NCBI GenBank assembly: GCA_035545535.1
Contig: DASZYF010000176.1
Location: 1 to 18,839 of the forward strand
Source of the DNA: DASZYF01 sp035545535
Lineage (GTDB): Bacteria > Actinomycetota > Actinomycetes > Mycobacteriales > CAJCIY01
Direction of reading: 5' to 3'
Length of the DNA stretch: 18,839 bases
The position numbers were made by a program, and so were the translations under genes. Each line of letters starts with the position of its first letter. Within the stretch, counting starts at the first letter, position 1. Positions 7,051 to 13,808 of the stretch are shown here, piece after piece. A model generated the notes under the pieces. It ran no database searches. It worked only from the letters and a program-made list of their open reading frames with translations, and was not told the DNA's origin.

Positions 7051-8295
7051 ATGCGCCTCCCGCGACGACGCGGGCCCGCGCCGTCCCGGCGATCTGAGGT
7101 CCCTCCCGTGCTGCGACGTGGGTTCCGGTGGGCGCCGGTGCTGTCGCGGCGCGCGTGGGTCGGCGTGTCCGCCGCCGGGGTCGTGGTCGTGGCGACCGGG
7201 TCGGTCGCGCTCGCGGCGATGGCCGGTTCCTCGTCGTCCGCCGACGCGGCGAACCGCGCGCCGAGCGCGGTCGTCGAGCCGGTGGTCGAGCCCGTGGTCG
7301 CGGCGAGCACCAGCCCGAGCCCGAGCCCGCGTCCGCTGCCGCCGCTGCCGTCGACCGTGGGCCGGTTGACCTCCCTGCTCGAGCCCGACGCGTTCGTGCA
7401 GCTGAAGCACGGCGCGACTCCGAAGCAGCTCGCCGCCGTGCACGAGCTGCGCTTCGTCACCGGCGTGACGTTGGTCGACGCCGGTGAGATCCGCGTCGAG
7501 GGCCGTCCCATCCGCGTGCTCGGCGTCGATCCCGCCACGTTCCGCGCGTTCACGCCGGGACCCACGGCGAGCAGCGATGCGCTGTGGCAGTCGCTCGCCC
7601 GGGGCGAGCTCACGCTCGGCTACGACGTGGGCATCTCCCAGCGGGCGTTGGGAAGGACGGTGCGCACGCGCGACGGCCAGGTGCGCCAGCGCATCCGGCT
7701 CGGTGCGTTCGCCGCCGTCGGCCTTCCGCACGCCGGTGCGCTGCTCGCGCACCGTCCGGCGATCGCGCTCGGCGTGCACCGCAACAACGCGCTGATCCTG
7801 TCCGCGCCGCAGGCCGATGCGGAGTCCCTGTCCGCCGACCTGCACAAGGTCTTCGGCGACCAGGCCGAGGTCGAGCTGCTCGGCCGCTTCGCGCTCGACG
7901 ACAGCCCGTCCTCCTACACCGGTGGTCGTCCGCGGACGTACCGGCAGCTGTACCAGGCCGCGGCGAAGACGTGTCCGGGCCTGTCGTGGACGGTCCTCGC
8001 GGCGATCGGGCAGATCGAGAGCGACCACGGGCGCAACAGCGGCCCGTCATCGGCCGGTGCGCTCGGGCCGATGCAGTTCCTGCCGTCGACCTGGAAGGAC
8101 TGGGGCGAGGACGCCGATGGCGACGGCCAGGCCAACATCATGGATCCGTACGACGCCGTGTACTCGGCGGCGCGCTACCTGTGCTCGTACGGGCCGGGCA
8201 ACGGCATCGACGCGTTGAAGCGCGCGATCTTCGGCTACAACCACGCCGACTGGTACGTCGACGAGGTCCTCGCCCTGGCGGTTCGCTACCGCTGA
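7051..8295 (+). CDS. membrane-anchored lytic murein transglycosylase (SLT/GH23-like)
   Basis: ATG at 7051 gives 414 aa. A GTG at 7108, with TGAGGT 7 bp upstream, is an equally plausible start. An N-terminal Arg-rich segment precedes one membrane span (about residues 34-59, WVGVSAAGVVVVATGSVALAAMAG), then a Ser/Pro-rich linker, a central region of unrecognised fold and a C-terminal catalytic domain. The catalytic Glu is E323 in WTVLAAIGQIESDHGRN, followed by GALGPMQFLPSTWKDWGEDADGDGQANIMDPYDAVYSAARYLC and GYNHADWYVDEVL, the typical lysozyme-like transglycosylase set. DADGDGQ is an acidic Asp-rich loop that could bind calcium. The protein should act outside the membrane, cleaving the MurNAc-GlcNAc bond with 1,6-anhydro product. 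A 51-bp palindromic element starts 8 bp after the stop. Confidence 0.9.
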   Translation: MRLPRRRGPAPSRRSEVPPVLRRGFRWAPVLSRRAWVGVSAAGVVVVATGSVALAAMAGSSSSADAANRAPSAVVEPVVEPVVAASTSPSPSPRPLPPLPSTVGRLTSLLEPDAFVQLKHGATPKQLAAVHELRFVTGVTLVDAGEIRVEGRPIRVLGVDPATFRAFTPGPTASSDALWQSLARGELTLGYDVGISQRALGRTVRTRDGQVRQRIRLGAFAAVGLPHAGALLAHRPAIALGVHRNNALILSAPQADAESLSADLHKVFGDQAEVELLGRFALDDSPSSYTGGRPRTYRQLYQAAAKTCPGLSWTVLAAIGQIESDHGRNSGPSSAGALGPMQFLPSTWKDWGEDADGDGQANIMDPYDAVYSAARYLCSYGPGNGIDALKRAIFGYNHADWYVDEVLALAVRYR

Positions 8296-8303
8296 TCTCC
8301 CGC

Positions 8304-8354
8304 GAGCTTCGTTGCACCTTGAGACACGTTGAGCGTCGACGGGCAACGAGGTTC
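8304..8354 (+). repeat. 51-bp palindromic element, left copy
   Basis: Outer arms are GAGCTTCGTTGC (8304-8315) and GCAACGAGGTTC (8343-8354), matching at 10 of 12 positions. The loop contains TTGAGACAC and GAGCGT. By hand alignment it is 41/51 identical to the reverse complement of 9319-9369, with no gaps. It starts 8 bp after the transglycosylase stop and could serve as its terminator. No other copy was seen in the window. Confidence 0.8.
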
Positions 8355-8358
8355 GTGC

Positions 8359-8385
8359 CCGCATCATGCGGCGCTGTCCACAGCG
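8359..8385. promoter_or_regulatory. two abutting palindromes upstream of the AbiEi-like gene (candidate operator)
   Basis: CCGCATCATGCGG (8359-8371) is a perfect palindrome around a central C. It is followed with no gap by CGCTGTCCACAGCG (8372-8385), with 6-bp arms around CC. Both lie 50-80 bp before the likely start of a gene with an N-terminal winged-helix-type domain, a suitable place for autoregulatory binding. Binding is not shown by sequence alone. Confidence 0.4.
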
Positions 8386-8435
8386 AACCGACCGCCTGGG
8401 CGCACAGCACTGGCGCCGGACGGATGGTGCGGCCC

Positions 8436-9320
8436 ATGGATCCGAGGCTGGCGAAGGCCGTCCAGCGCCAGGGCGGCGCCATCTCACGCCGTCAGGCTCG
8501 CGCCGCCGGCTGGAGTCGAACGCTCAGCCGTCGCGAGGACGCAGGCGAATGGCGCGACATCGGCAACGGCGTGCTCGTCCCGTCGACGGTTGTCGTCGAT
8601 GACGAGCTGGCGCGCGTCGCCACGGAGCTGACTCTCCAAGGACCATGGGGGTTCGCGGGCCTGACCGGTCTAGCCATACTCAAGCTGCCGGTGAAGGTCG
8701 AGGGAGCACCGCGCGTCGCGGTCGGTCCGGGTGGCGTGCGCAAGCGCATCTTCGGGATCACGCCTACGCGGATCAGCGACGACGAGCTCGCCGGCCGCAG
8801 GCGGATCAACGGCCACATCGTGCTGGCGCCGGCGGTGCTCATCCGCCAGGCGGCCGCCGAGATCTCCGAAGACCAGCTGACGACGGTCGTCGAGGCTGCG
8901 GTCCGCCGCCGGCTCGTGACGTTGGCCGACCTGCGCGCCGTGTGTGGTCGCGGCAAGCGCGGCAGCGCACGGCTGTCGCGACTGCTCGACGTGCTGACGG
9001 CCGACGGCGTCGACCGGTGGGCGCGGGTTCTCATCCGAGCGTTGCGCAAGGCGGGCCTTGATCCAGAGGCTCAGTTCTGGCTGACCTTCGAGGGGCGGTC
9101 CCACCCGTTCGACGTCCGAGCCTCGAGCTCGGTCGTCGTCGAGGTCGACGATTGGGAGACGCACGGGCTGATCAACACGCAGGACAAGGACCGCGAGCAG
9201 GATCGATGGGCACGCCGCGCCGGGTTGTTCACCTTGCGGACGACGCCTCGAGAGGTCCGCGACCGGCTGACCGTGGTGGTTCGCGACGTGGTTGACGAGG
9301 TGGCTCGCGCAGGTGGCTGA
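8436..9320 (+). CDS. AbiEi-type antitoxin domain fused to a PD-(D/E)XK/DUF559-like nuclease domain
   Basis: ATG at 8436 (or 8424 in the same frame) gives 294 aa. Residues 1-50 (MDPRLAKAVQRQGGAISRRQARAAGWSRTLSRREDAGEWRDIGNGVLVP) match the winged-helix N-terminal domain of type IV AbiEi-family antitoxins. A middle region (WGFAGLTGLAILKL, about 70-83) is also typical. The C-terminus resembles DUF559/Vsr-like nucleases: FDVRASSSVVVEVDDWETHG with D226, E236 and D238, then DKDREQDRWARRAGLFTLRTTPREVRDRL. No AbiEii-type nucleotidyltransferase toxin is adjacent, so 'antitoxin' may mislead; a DNA-binding nuclease or repressor is as likely. Codons such as CTA, ATA, GGA and GCA are more frequent than in neighbours, suggesting transfer. 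The gene is bracketed by inverted 51-bp palindromic repeats, and its TGA stop contributes the first two bases of the right copy. Confidence 0.75.
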   Translation: MDPRLAKAVQRQGGAISRRQARAAGWSRTLSRREDAGEWRDIGNGVLVPSTVVVDDELARVATELTLQGPWGFAGLTGLAILKLPVKVEGAPRVAVGPGGVRKRIFGITPTRISDDELAGRRRINGHIVLAPAVLIRQAAAEISEDQLTTVVEAAVRRRLVTLADLRAVCGRGKRGSARLSRLLDVLTADGVDRWARVLIRALRKAGLDPEAQFWLTFEGRSHPFDVRASSSVVVEVDDWETHGLINTQDKDREQDRWARRAGLFTLRTTPREVRDRLTVVVRDVVDEVARAGG

Positions 9321-9369
9321 ACTTCGTTGCGCCTTCACGCTCGAGGTGTCTCAAAGCGCAACGAAGTTC
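9319..9369 (-). repeat. 51-bp palindromic element, right copy (inverted)
   Basis: Arms GAACTTCGTTGCGC (9319-9332) and GCGCAACGAAGTTC (9356-9369) are perfectly complementary over 14 bp, with a 23-nt loop holding GCTC and GTGTCTC. It begins inside the stop codon of the AbiEi-like gene and ends 4 bp before the SDR stop on the other strand, so it may act as a bidirectional terminator. Loop sequence shows it is inverted relative to the copy at 8304-8354. An extra GAACTTCG occurs at 9377-9384. Confidence 0.85.
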
Positions 9370-9373
9370 GGGG

Positions 9374-10135
9374 CTAGAACTTCGCGCGGGCGCGCGTGTA
9401 GAGGCGGGGGAACAGGGCCTTCGCGATCGGCGCGGCATCCGTGAGGCGCGCGGCGTTGATGACGACGCGATCGGAGCCGAGGTGCTTGAGCACGAGCCGC
9501 GCGACCTGCTCCTCGGTGCGACGCACCGCGCGCGGCGGGAGCGCCATCTCACCGCGGTCGACGCTGCCCATGCCCATCGGGGTCGGGACGAACGCCGGGT
9601 ACAGCACGTGCAGGGCGACTCCGTCCGTGCGGGCGGCGAACCACAGCGACTCCGTCAGCGCCGTCAGCGCCGCCTTGCTCGCCGGGTAGTCGCCCGGCCC
9701 CGGGCCGGGGGCGCGGCCGTCGTCGCTGGAGACGTTGACGATCGCGCCGTGCCGGCGCGTCCGCATCCCGGGCAGCACCTCGAGCATCGCCGCGAGCGGG
9801 GCGAAGAAGTTCGTCTCCATCACCGTGCGGTAGCCGGCGAGGCCGGCGTCGACAGGCTCGGTGCGCGCGGCCGCGTTGACGAGCACGTCGATGCGTCCGT
9901 GCTCCTGCTCAAGGCTGCGCACGGCGGCGACGTAGGCGTCGACGTCGGACACGTCGCAGGTCCGGTACCTGACGTTCGGCCCGAGCTCGTCGGCGAGCGC
10001 GACCAGCAGCGCTTCGCGGCGGGCGACGCCGATGACGGTGGCGCCGGCCGCGGCGAGCTCGACGACGATGCGCCGGCCGATGCCCGACGACGCGCCGCTC
10101 ACGACCGCGACGGTGCCCGGCCCCGCGAACGCCAT
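9374..10135 (-). CDS. short-chain dehydrogenase/reductase (SDR)
   Basis: ATG at 10135 is chosen because it forms a TGATG overlap with the stop of the upstream GGDEF gene and has GGGAG just upstream; a GTG at 10141 is also in frame. The product is 253 aa, the size of a classical SDR. The cofactor loop is SGASSGIG (13-20), followed by the acidic CDVSD (60-64), NAAA (87-90) in place of NNAG, and the catalytic set S136/S137, Y150 and K154 (DYPASK). ARR at 38-40 after beta-2 suggests NADP(H) preference. A C-terminal hydrophobic segment (AAPIAKALFPRLYTRARAKF) could touch membrane. The substrate is unknown. Coupling to a diguanylate cyclase gene is unusual and makes it the last gene of the Hpt-GGDEF-SDR chain. 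It is convergent with the AbiEi-like gene. Confidence 0.9.
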   Translation of the reverse strand: MAFAGPGTVAVVSGASSGIGRRIVVELAAAGATVIGVARREALLVALADELGPNVRYRTCDVSDVDAYVAAVRSLEQEHGRIDVLVNAAARTEPVDAGLAGYRTVMETNFFAPLAAMLEVLPGMRTRRHGAIVNVSSDDGRAPGPGPGDYPASKAALTALTESLWFAARTDGVALHVLYPAFVPTPMGMGSVDRGEMALPPRAVRRTEEQVARLVLKHLGSDRVVINAARLTDAAPIAKALFPRLYTRARAKF

Positions 10136-11046
10136 CAGCACTCCCGCGCCGTGACGACGCGGTTGCGCCCGCTCGCCTTCGCCTCGTACAGCGCCCGGTC
10201 GGCGGCAGCGATGAGCGCGTCGACCTCCTGGCCGTCGCCCTGCCGGAGCCGGGCCACGCCGGCGCTCAGCGTGACCACGCCGGCCTCGTTGAGCGCGTGG
10301 GGGATGGCGAGCTCGCGCACACGGGCGCGGACCCGTTCGACGGCGGCCCGCGCCTGGTCGAGCGTCTGCTCGGGGAGGACGAGCACGAACTCCTCACCGC
10401 CGTAGCGGTAGGCGCGATCGCCGGCCCGCACCGCGGCGAGCACCCCGGCCACCGACCGAAGGGCCGCATCGCCGGCCTGATGGCCGTACGTGTCGTTGTA
10501 GGGCTTGAAGTGGTCGATGTCGATGACCGCGACGCAGTAGCTGTGGCCGTAGCGCTGCACGCGCGAGTGCAGCCGCTCGAGATCGTCGTGCAACGCGAGC
10601 CGGTTGCCGAGACCGGTCAACGGGTCCGTGCGCGCGGCCTCCTCGAGGGACACGCGCATGCGGTCGAGCTCGGTGTGCAGGTCGGTGAGCCGCTCCGCCG
10701 CGAGCAGTCGCAGCTGCAGCAGTCGGGGGTTGAGCGGCTTGGTGAGGTAGTCGTCGGCGCCGACGGTGACGCCTTCGACCGCTTCGTCGGGGCTGTCGTG
10801 CGCGGTGAGCAGCACGACGTAGGCGCGGCGGCCGGACACGTGCTCCCGGATCCGCCGGACCAGCTCGATGCCGCCGACGCCCGGCATGTTGCGGTCGGTG
10901 ATGACCACGTCGTACGGGTCGACGGCGAAGCGGTCCCACGCGGCCTGCCCCGCCGCCACGCTGTCGCACGTGTGCCCGGCCTGCTCGAGGGCGGCTTCGA
11001 CGATCCGGCGGCTGACGGGATCGTCGTCGACGACGAGGATCCTCAC
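10135..11046 (-). CDS. response regulator with diguanylate cyclase output (REC-GGDEF)
   Basis: GTG at 11046 overlaps the Hpt stop by 4 bp (GTGA), indicating translational coupling. The product is 303 aa. The receiver domain (1-120) has the acidic pocket D7/D8, phosphoacceptor D51 (VVITDRNMPG), T81 and K103 (TKPL). A short helical linker leads to the GGDEF domain (about 137-300), with DPLTGLGNR, AVIDIDHFKPYNDTYGHQAGD and the active-site GGEEF at 216-220. RAGD (207-210), 5 residues before GGEEF, is the RxxD inhibitory site, so the enzyme should be active and feedback-inhibited by its product. It is PleD/WspR-like in logic: phosphorylation promotes dimerisation and synthesis of c-di-GMP from two GTP. 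Its neighbours supply the Hpt and hybrid kinase needed to phosphorylate it. Confidence 0.95.
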   Translation of the reverse strand: MRILVVDDDPVSRRIVEAALEQAGHTCDSVAAGQAAWDRFAVDPYDVVITDRNMPGVGGIELVRRIREHVSGRRAYVVLLTAHDSPDEAVEGVTVGADDYLTKPLNPRLLQLRLLAAERLTDLHTELDRMRVSLEEAARTDPLTGLGNRLALHDDLERLHSRVQRYGHSYCVAVIDIDHFKPYNDTYGHQAGDAALRSVAGVLAAVRAGDRAYRYGGEEFVLVLPEQTLDQARAAVERVRARVRELAIPHALNEAGVVTLSAGVARLRQGDGQEVDALIAAADRALYEAKASGRNRVVTAREC

Positions 11047-11399
11047 GCGGACGGCTCCGCGGCCACCTTCGCCATCGCGTCGTGCGCGCTCGCCGCCTCA
11101 GCGGCCACGGCGTCGAACAGGCCCTGCAGGTCGGAGGTCGGCCGGTCCTTGGCCGCGAGCTCGAGCGCCGCGCACCCGGCGGCCAGCCGAGCGGCGCCCA
11201 CGTTGGCGGCGCTGCCCCGCAGCGTGTGCGCCGCGGCGGTCAGCGCGGGCCGGTCCTCGCCCGCGAGGGCCGTGCGCATCGCGTCCAGGCCGGGCTCGAG
11301 GTTGTCGAACCACAGGTGCGCGATCTCGCGCAGGACCTCGTCGCCGAGACGGCGCAGACCGTCGACGATGCGGTCGTCGAGCACCGGCTCTTCGGGCAC
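11043..11399 (-). CDS. stand-alone histidine phosphotransfer (Hpt) protein
   Basis: GTG at 11399 is the only workable start, since an in-frame TAG lies 4 codons upstream. The product is 118 aa, the right size for a four-helix Hpt module. The phosphorylatable His is H58 in LTAAAHTLRGSAANVGA, a very good match to the family core HxLKGSxxxxGa. There is no Shine-Dalgarno; a TAGCCT box sits exactly 6 nt before the GTG, suggesting a leaderless mRNA. It heads the Hpt > REC-GGDEF > SDR chain and is divergent from a hybrid histidine kinase that lacks an Hpt domain. It therefore most likely shuttles phosphate from the kinase's receiver domains to the GGDEF regulator. Confidence 0.9.
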   Translation of the reverse strand: MPEEPVLDDRIVDGLRRLGDEVLREIAHLWFDNLEPGLDAMRTALAGEDRPALTAAAHTLRGSAANVGAARLAAGCAALELAAKDRPTSDLQGLFDAVAAEAASAHDAMAKVAAEPSA

Positions 11400-11405
11400 G
11401 CCGTG

Positions 11406-11411
11406 AGGCTA
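11406..11411 (-). promoter_or_regulatory. -10 box for leaderless Hpt transcript
   Basis: On the minus strand TAGCCT (TANNNT) is followed by exactly 6 nt and then the GTG start at 11399. No ribosome binding site exists in the gap. A weak -35 may lie near 11429-11435. Confidence 0.5.
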
Positions 11412-11441
11412 CCGAGGAGCGCACGGTCTTTATCACCGGCA

Positions 11442-11447
11442 TAACCT
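11442..11447 (+). promoter_or_regulatory. -10 box for leaderless hybrid-kinase transcript
   Basis: TAACCT (TANNNT) is followed by exactly 6 nt and then the GTG start at 11454. No Shine-Dalgarno is visible. It faces the divergent box at 11406-11411 across 30 bp. No clear -35 was found. Confidence 0.5.
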
Positions 11448-11453
11448 TCGACC

Positions 11454-13808
11454 GTGACCATGGCGAGGCGCGTCCGGCGCATCAACGTCGAGGTCATCGC
11501 CGGTCTGCTGACCGTGCTGGTTCCCGTGGTGGTGGGGCTCGTCCTGGTCCTGGCCAAGACGCTGCCCCGCATGCAGAGCGCCAACGACTTCGACGCGGCG
11601 AACTCGAAGCTCGGGACGGTCTTCACCGAGATGGACACGTCCATCCGTTCGTACCTTACGAACGGGACGGAGGCCGACAGGGCCCGCTACCTCGCCGACC
11701 GCTCGATGCTCGCCCAGCAGTACCTCGACCTGCTCCGCCGCACGGACCGGCTGCCCAGCCTCCGCGGCCCGGTGAAGGCGACGCAGGAGCAGCGCAGCAC
11801 CTGGATCGACACGTTCGCCGACCCCATCGCCAACGGCCGCCCGCCGGCGGACGCGCGCGCCGTTCAGCTGACCATCGGCGCCAGCCTGTTCGACCGCTAC
11901 CGCGCCGCGGCCCGCACGCTCGCGACCGCGCTGCGCAGCGAACGCCGGGCCGAGCAGAAGGAGCTCGTCGTCATCGAGGTGGCGACGGGTGCGGGCGTGC
12001 TCCTGGCGCTCATCGCCGTCGCCGCTGTGCAGGTGCGTGCGACCGGGCGGCTGCGGCGCGACATCGTGACGCCCACGGAGACGCTGCTCACGCACATCGC
12101 CGAGATCCGTGACGGCGACCTCTCGCCGCGCGGTCACAGCACCGGTGTGCGCGAGCTCGTCGAGATCGGTGAAGGTCTCGACGACATGGCCGTGACGCTG
12201 GCCGACGCGCGCGACGAGGGCCGGCGCCGCGAGGAGCAGCTCGAGGTCGCGCGGCAGGAGGCCGACCAGGCGAACGCCGCGAAGTCCGCGTTCCTCGCGA
12301 CGATGAGCCACGAGATCCGCACGCCGATGAACGCCGTCATCGGCATCACCGGCCTGCTGCTCGACACCCCGCTGTCGGACGAGCAGCGCGAGCTGGTGGA
12401 GATCGTCCGCACGTCCGGCGATGCGCTGCTCGTCATCATCAACGACATCCTCGACTGGTCGAAGATCGAGTCCGGCAGCCTCGAGCTCGAGCACGAGGCG
12501 TTCGACCTGCGCGACGCCGTGGAAGGCGCGTTGGAGCTGCTCGCTCCCGCCGCGGGCGCGAAGCAGCTCGACCTGCTCTGCGACCTCGATCCTCGATCAC
12601 CGCGCGTCTGCGTCGGTGACGTGACGCGCCTGCGGCAGGTGCTCGTCAACCTCGTGTCCAACGCGGTGAAGTTCACCGCCACCGGCCAGGTGCTGCTGAC
12701 GGTCGCGCCGGAAGGCCTCGCCGACGATGACACGGTGCGGCTGTCGATGAGCGTGGCCGACACCGGCATCGGCATCCCCGAAGACCGGCTGGACCGGCTG
12801 TTCCGCTCGTTCAGCCAGGTCGACGCCTCGACCACGCGCGAGTACGGAGGCACCGGTCTCGGCCTCGCCATCAGTCAGCGGCTCGTCGAGGCGATGGGCG
12901 GTGAGCTCACGGTCCGCAGCACGCCGGGGGAGGGCTCGACGTTCTCCTTCGAGGTGACGCTCGGGCGGGCGCCCGACGATGCGCTCGACAAGCCCAGCAC
13001 GGCGCCGGCCGCCTTGCCCGGGCACCACGCACTCGTCGTCGACGACAACGCGACCAACCGCCGCATCCTCGGCGGGCAGCTCGACGGCTGGGGCATGACG
13101 TGCACCACGGTGGAGAGCGCGGCCCGCGCGCTCGAGCTGGTGGGCCAGGGTGAGCACTTCGACGTCGCGCTGCTCGACCTGCACATGCCCGAGATGGACG
13201 GGCTCGATCTGGCGGCGCAGCTGCGCGCCGGCCCGACGACCGCCGCACTGCCGCTGGTGCTGCTCACGTCGTTCGGCAGCCACGAGCTGCCGCGCGCACG
13301 TGCGCAGGGCGTGGTGACGCTGACGAAGCCGGTGCGTCTCGCGGCGCTGCGCGCGACGCTGGCGACCGTGCTCGGCGCGTCGACGCACGTCGCACCCACG
13401 TCCGCGTCCCCGCCTCCCGAGCCCGCCCCGTTGCGGGTGCTGCTCGCCGAGGACAACGTCGTGAACCAGAAGGTCGCGTCGCTCATGCTCGAGAAGCTCG
13501 GCTACCGCGCGGACGTCGTCTCCGACGGCGAGGAGGCGGTCGCCGCGGTGCTCGCGCGCCCCTACGACGTCGTGCTGATGGACGTGCAGATGCCGCACGT
13601 CGACGGGCTCGCGGCGACGCGCCGCATCCGGCGCGAGCTCGCCTCCGAGCGGCAGCCCTGGATCATCGCGCTGACCGCGGGCGCGCTGGTGGACGACCGT
13701 GACCTCGCGCTCGAAGCCGGCATGGACGACTTCGTGGCCAAGCCCGTCCGTTCGGAGGAGCTCGAGGTCGCGCTCGGCCGGGTCCCGCGCCGGATCGCCG
13801 CGACGTGA
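11454..13808 (+). CDS. hybrid sensor histidine kinase (TM-HAMP-HisKA-HATPase-REC-REC)
   Basis: GTG at 11454 (next in-frame ATG at 11460) gives 784 aa. TM1 is at about 13-34 and TM2 at about 178-198. Between them is a roughly 140-residue mostly helical sensor that could be CHASE3-like or four-helix; the ligand is unknown. A HAMP-like linker and coiled coil lead to HisKA with H286 (ATMSHEIRTPMNAV), then HATPase_c with NLVSNAVKFT, DTGIGIPEDRLDRLF and GGTGLGLAIS. Two receiver domains follow: REC1 (VVDDNATNRR, D575 in LLDLHMPEMDG, TKP) and REC2 (LAEDNVVNQK, D710 in LMDVQMPHVDG, AKP). Both have the phosphoacceptor Asp and the conserved Lys, so both look functional. It lacks an Hpt domain, which the divergent gene supplies. 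Its stop overlaps the amidase start (GTGA). Confidence 0.95.
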   Translation: MTMARRVRRINVEVIAGLLTVLVPVVVGLVLVLAKTLPRMQSANDFDAANSKLGTVFTEMDTSIRSYLTNGTEADRARYLADRSMLAQQYLDLLRRTDRLPSLRGPVKATQEQRSTWIDTFADPIANGRPPADARAVQLTIGASLFDRYRAAARTLATALRSERRAEQKELVVIEVATGAGVLLALIAVAAVQVRATGRLRRDIVTPTETLLTHIAEIRDGDLSPRGHSTGVRELVEIGEGLDDMAVTLADARDEGRRREEQLEVARQEADQANAAKSAFLATMSHEIRTPMNAVIGITGLLLDTPLSDEQRELVEIVRTSGDALLVIINDILDWSKIESGSLELEHEAFDLRDAVEGALELLAPAAGAKQLDLLCDLDPRSPRVCVGDVTRLRQVLVNLVSNAVKFTATGQVLLTVAPEGLADDDTVRLSMSVADTGIGIPEDRLDRLFRSFSQVDASTTREYGGTGLGLAISQRLVEAMGGELTVRSTPGEGSTFSFEVTLGRAPDDALDKPSTAPAALPGHHALVVDDNATNRRILGGQLDGWGMTCTTVESAARALELVGQGEHFDVALLDLHMPEMDGLDLAAQLRAGPTTAALPLVLLTSFGSHELPRARAQGVVTLTKPVRLAALRATLATVLGASTHVAPTSASPPPEPAPLRVLLAEDNVVNQKVASLMLEKLGYRADVVSDGEEAVAAVLARPYDVVLMDVQMPHVDGLAATRRIRRELASERQPWIIALTAGALVDDRDLALEAGMDDFVAKPVRSEELEVALGRVPRRIAAT

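Noticed and set aside
8374..8382. CTGTCCACA as a DnaA box
   Set aside because: It is a single near-match lying within a symmetrical palindrome, with no cluster of boxes and no origin genes nearby.
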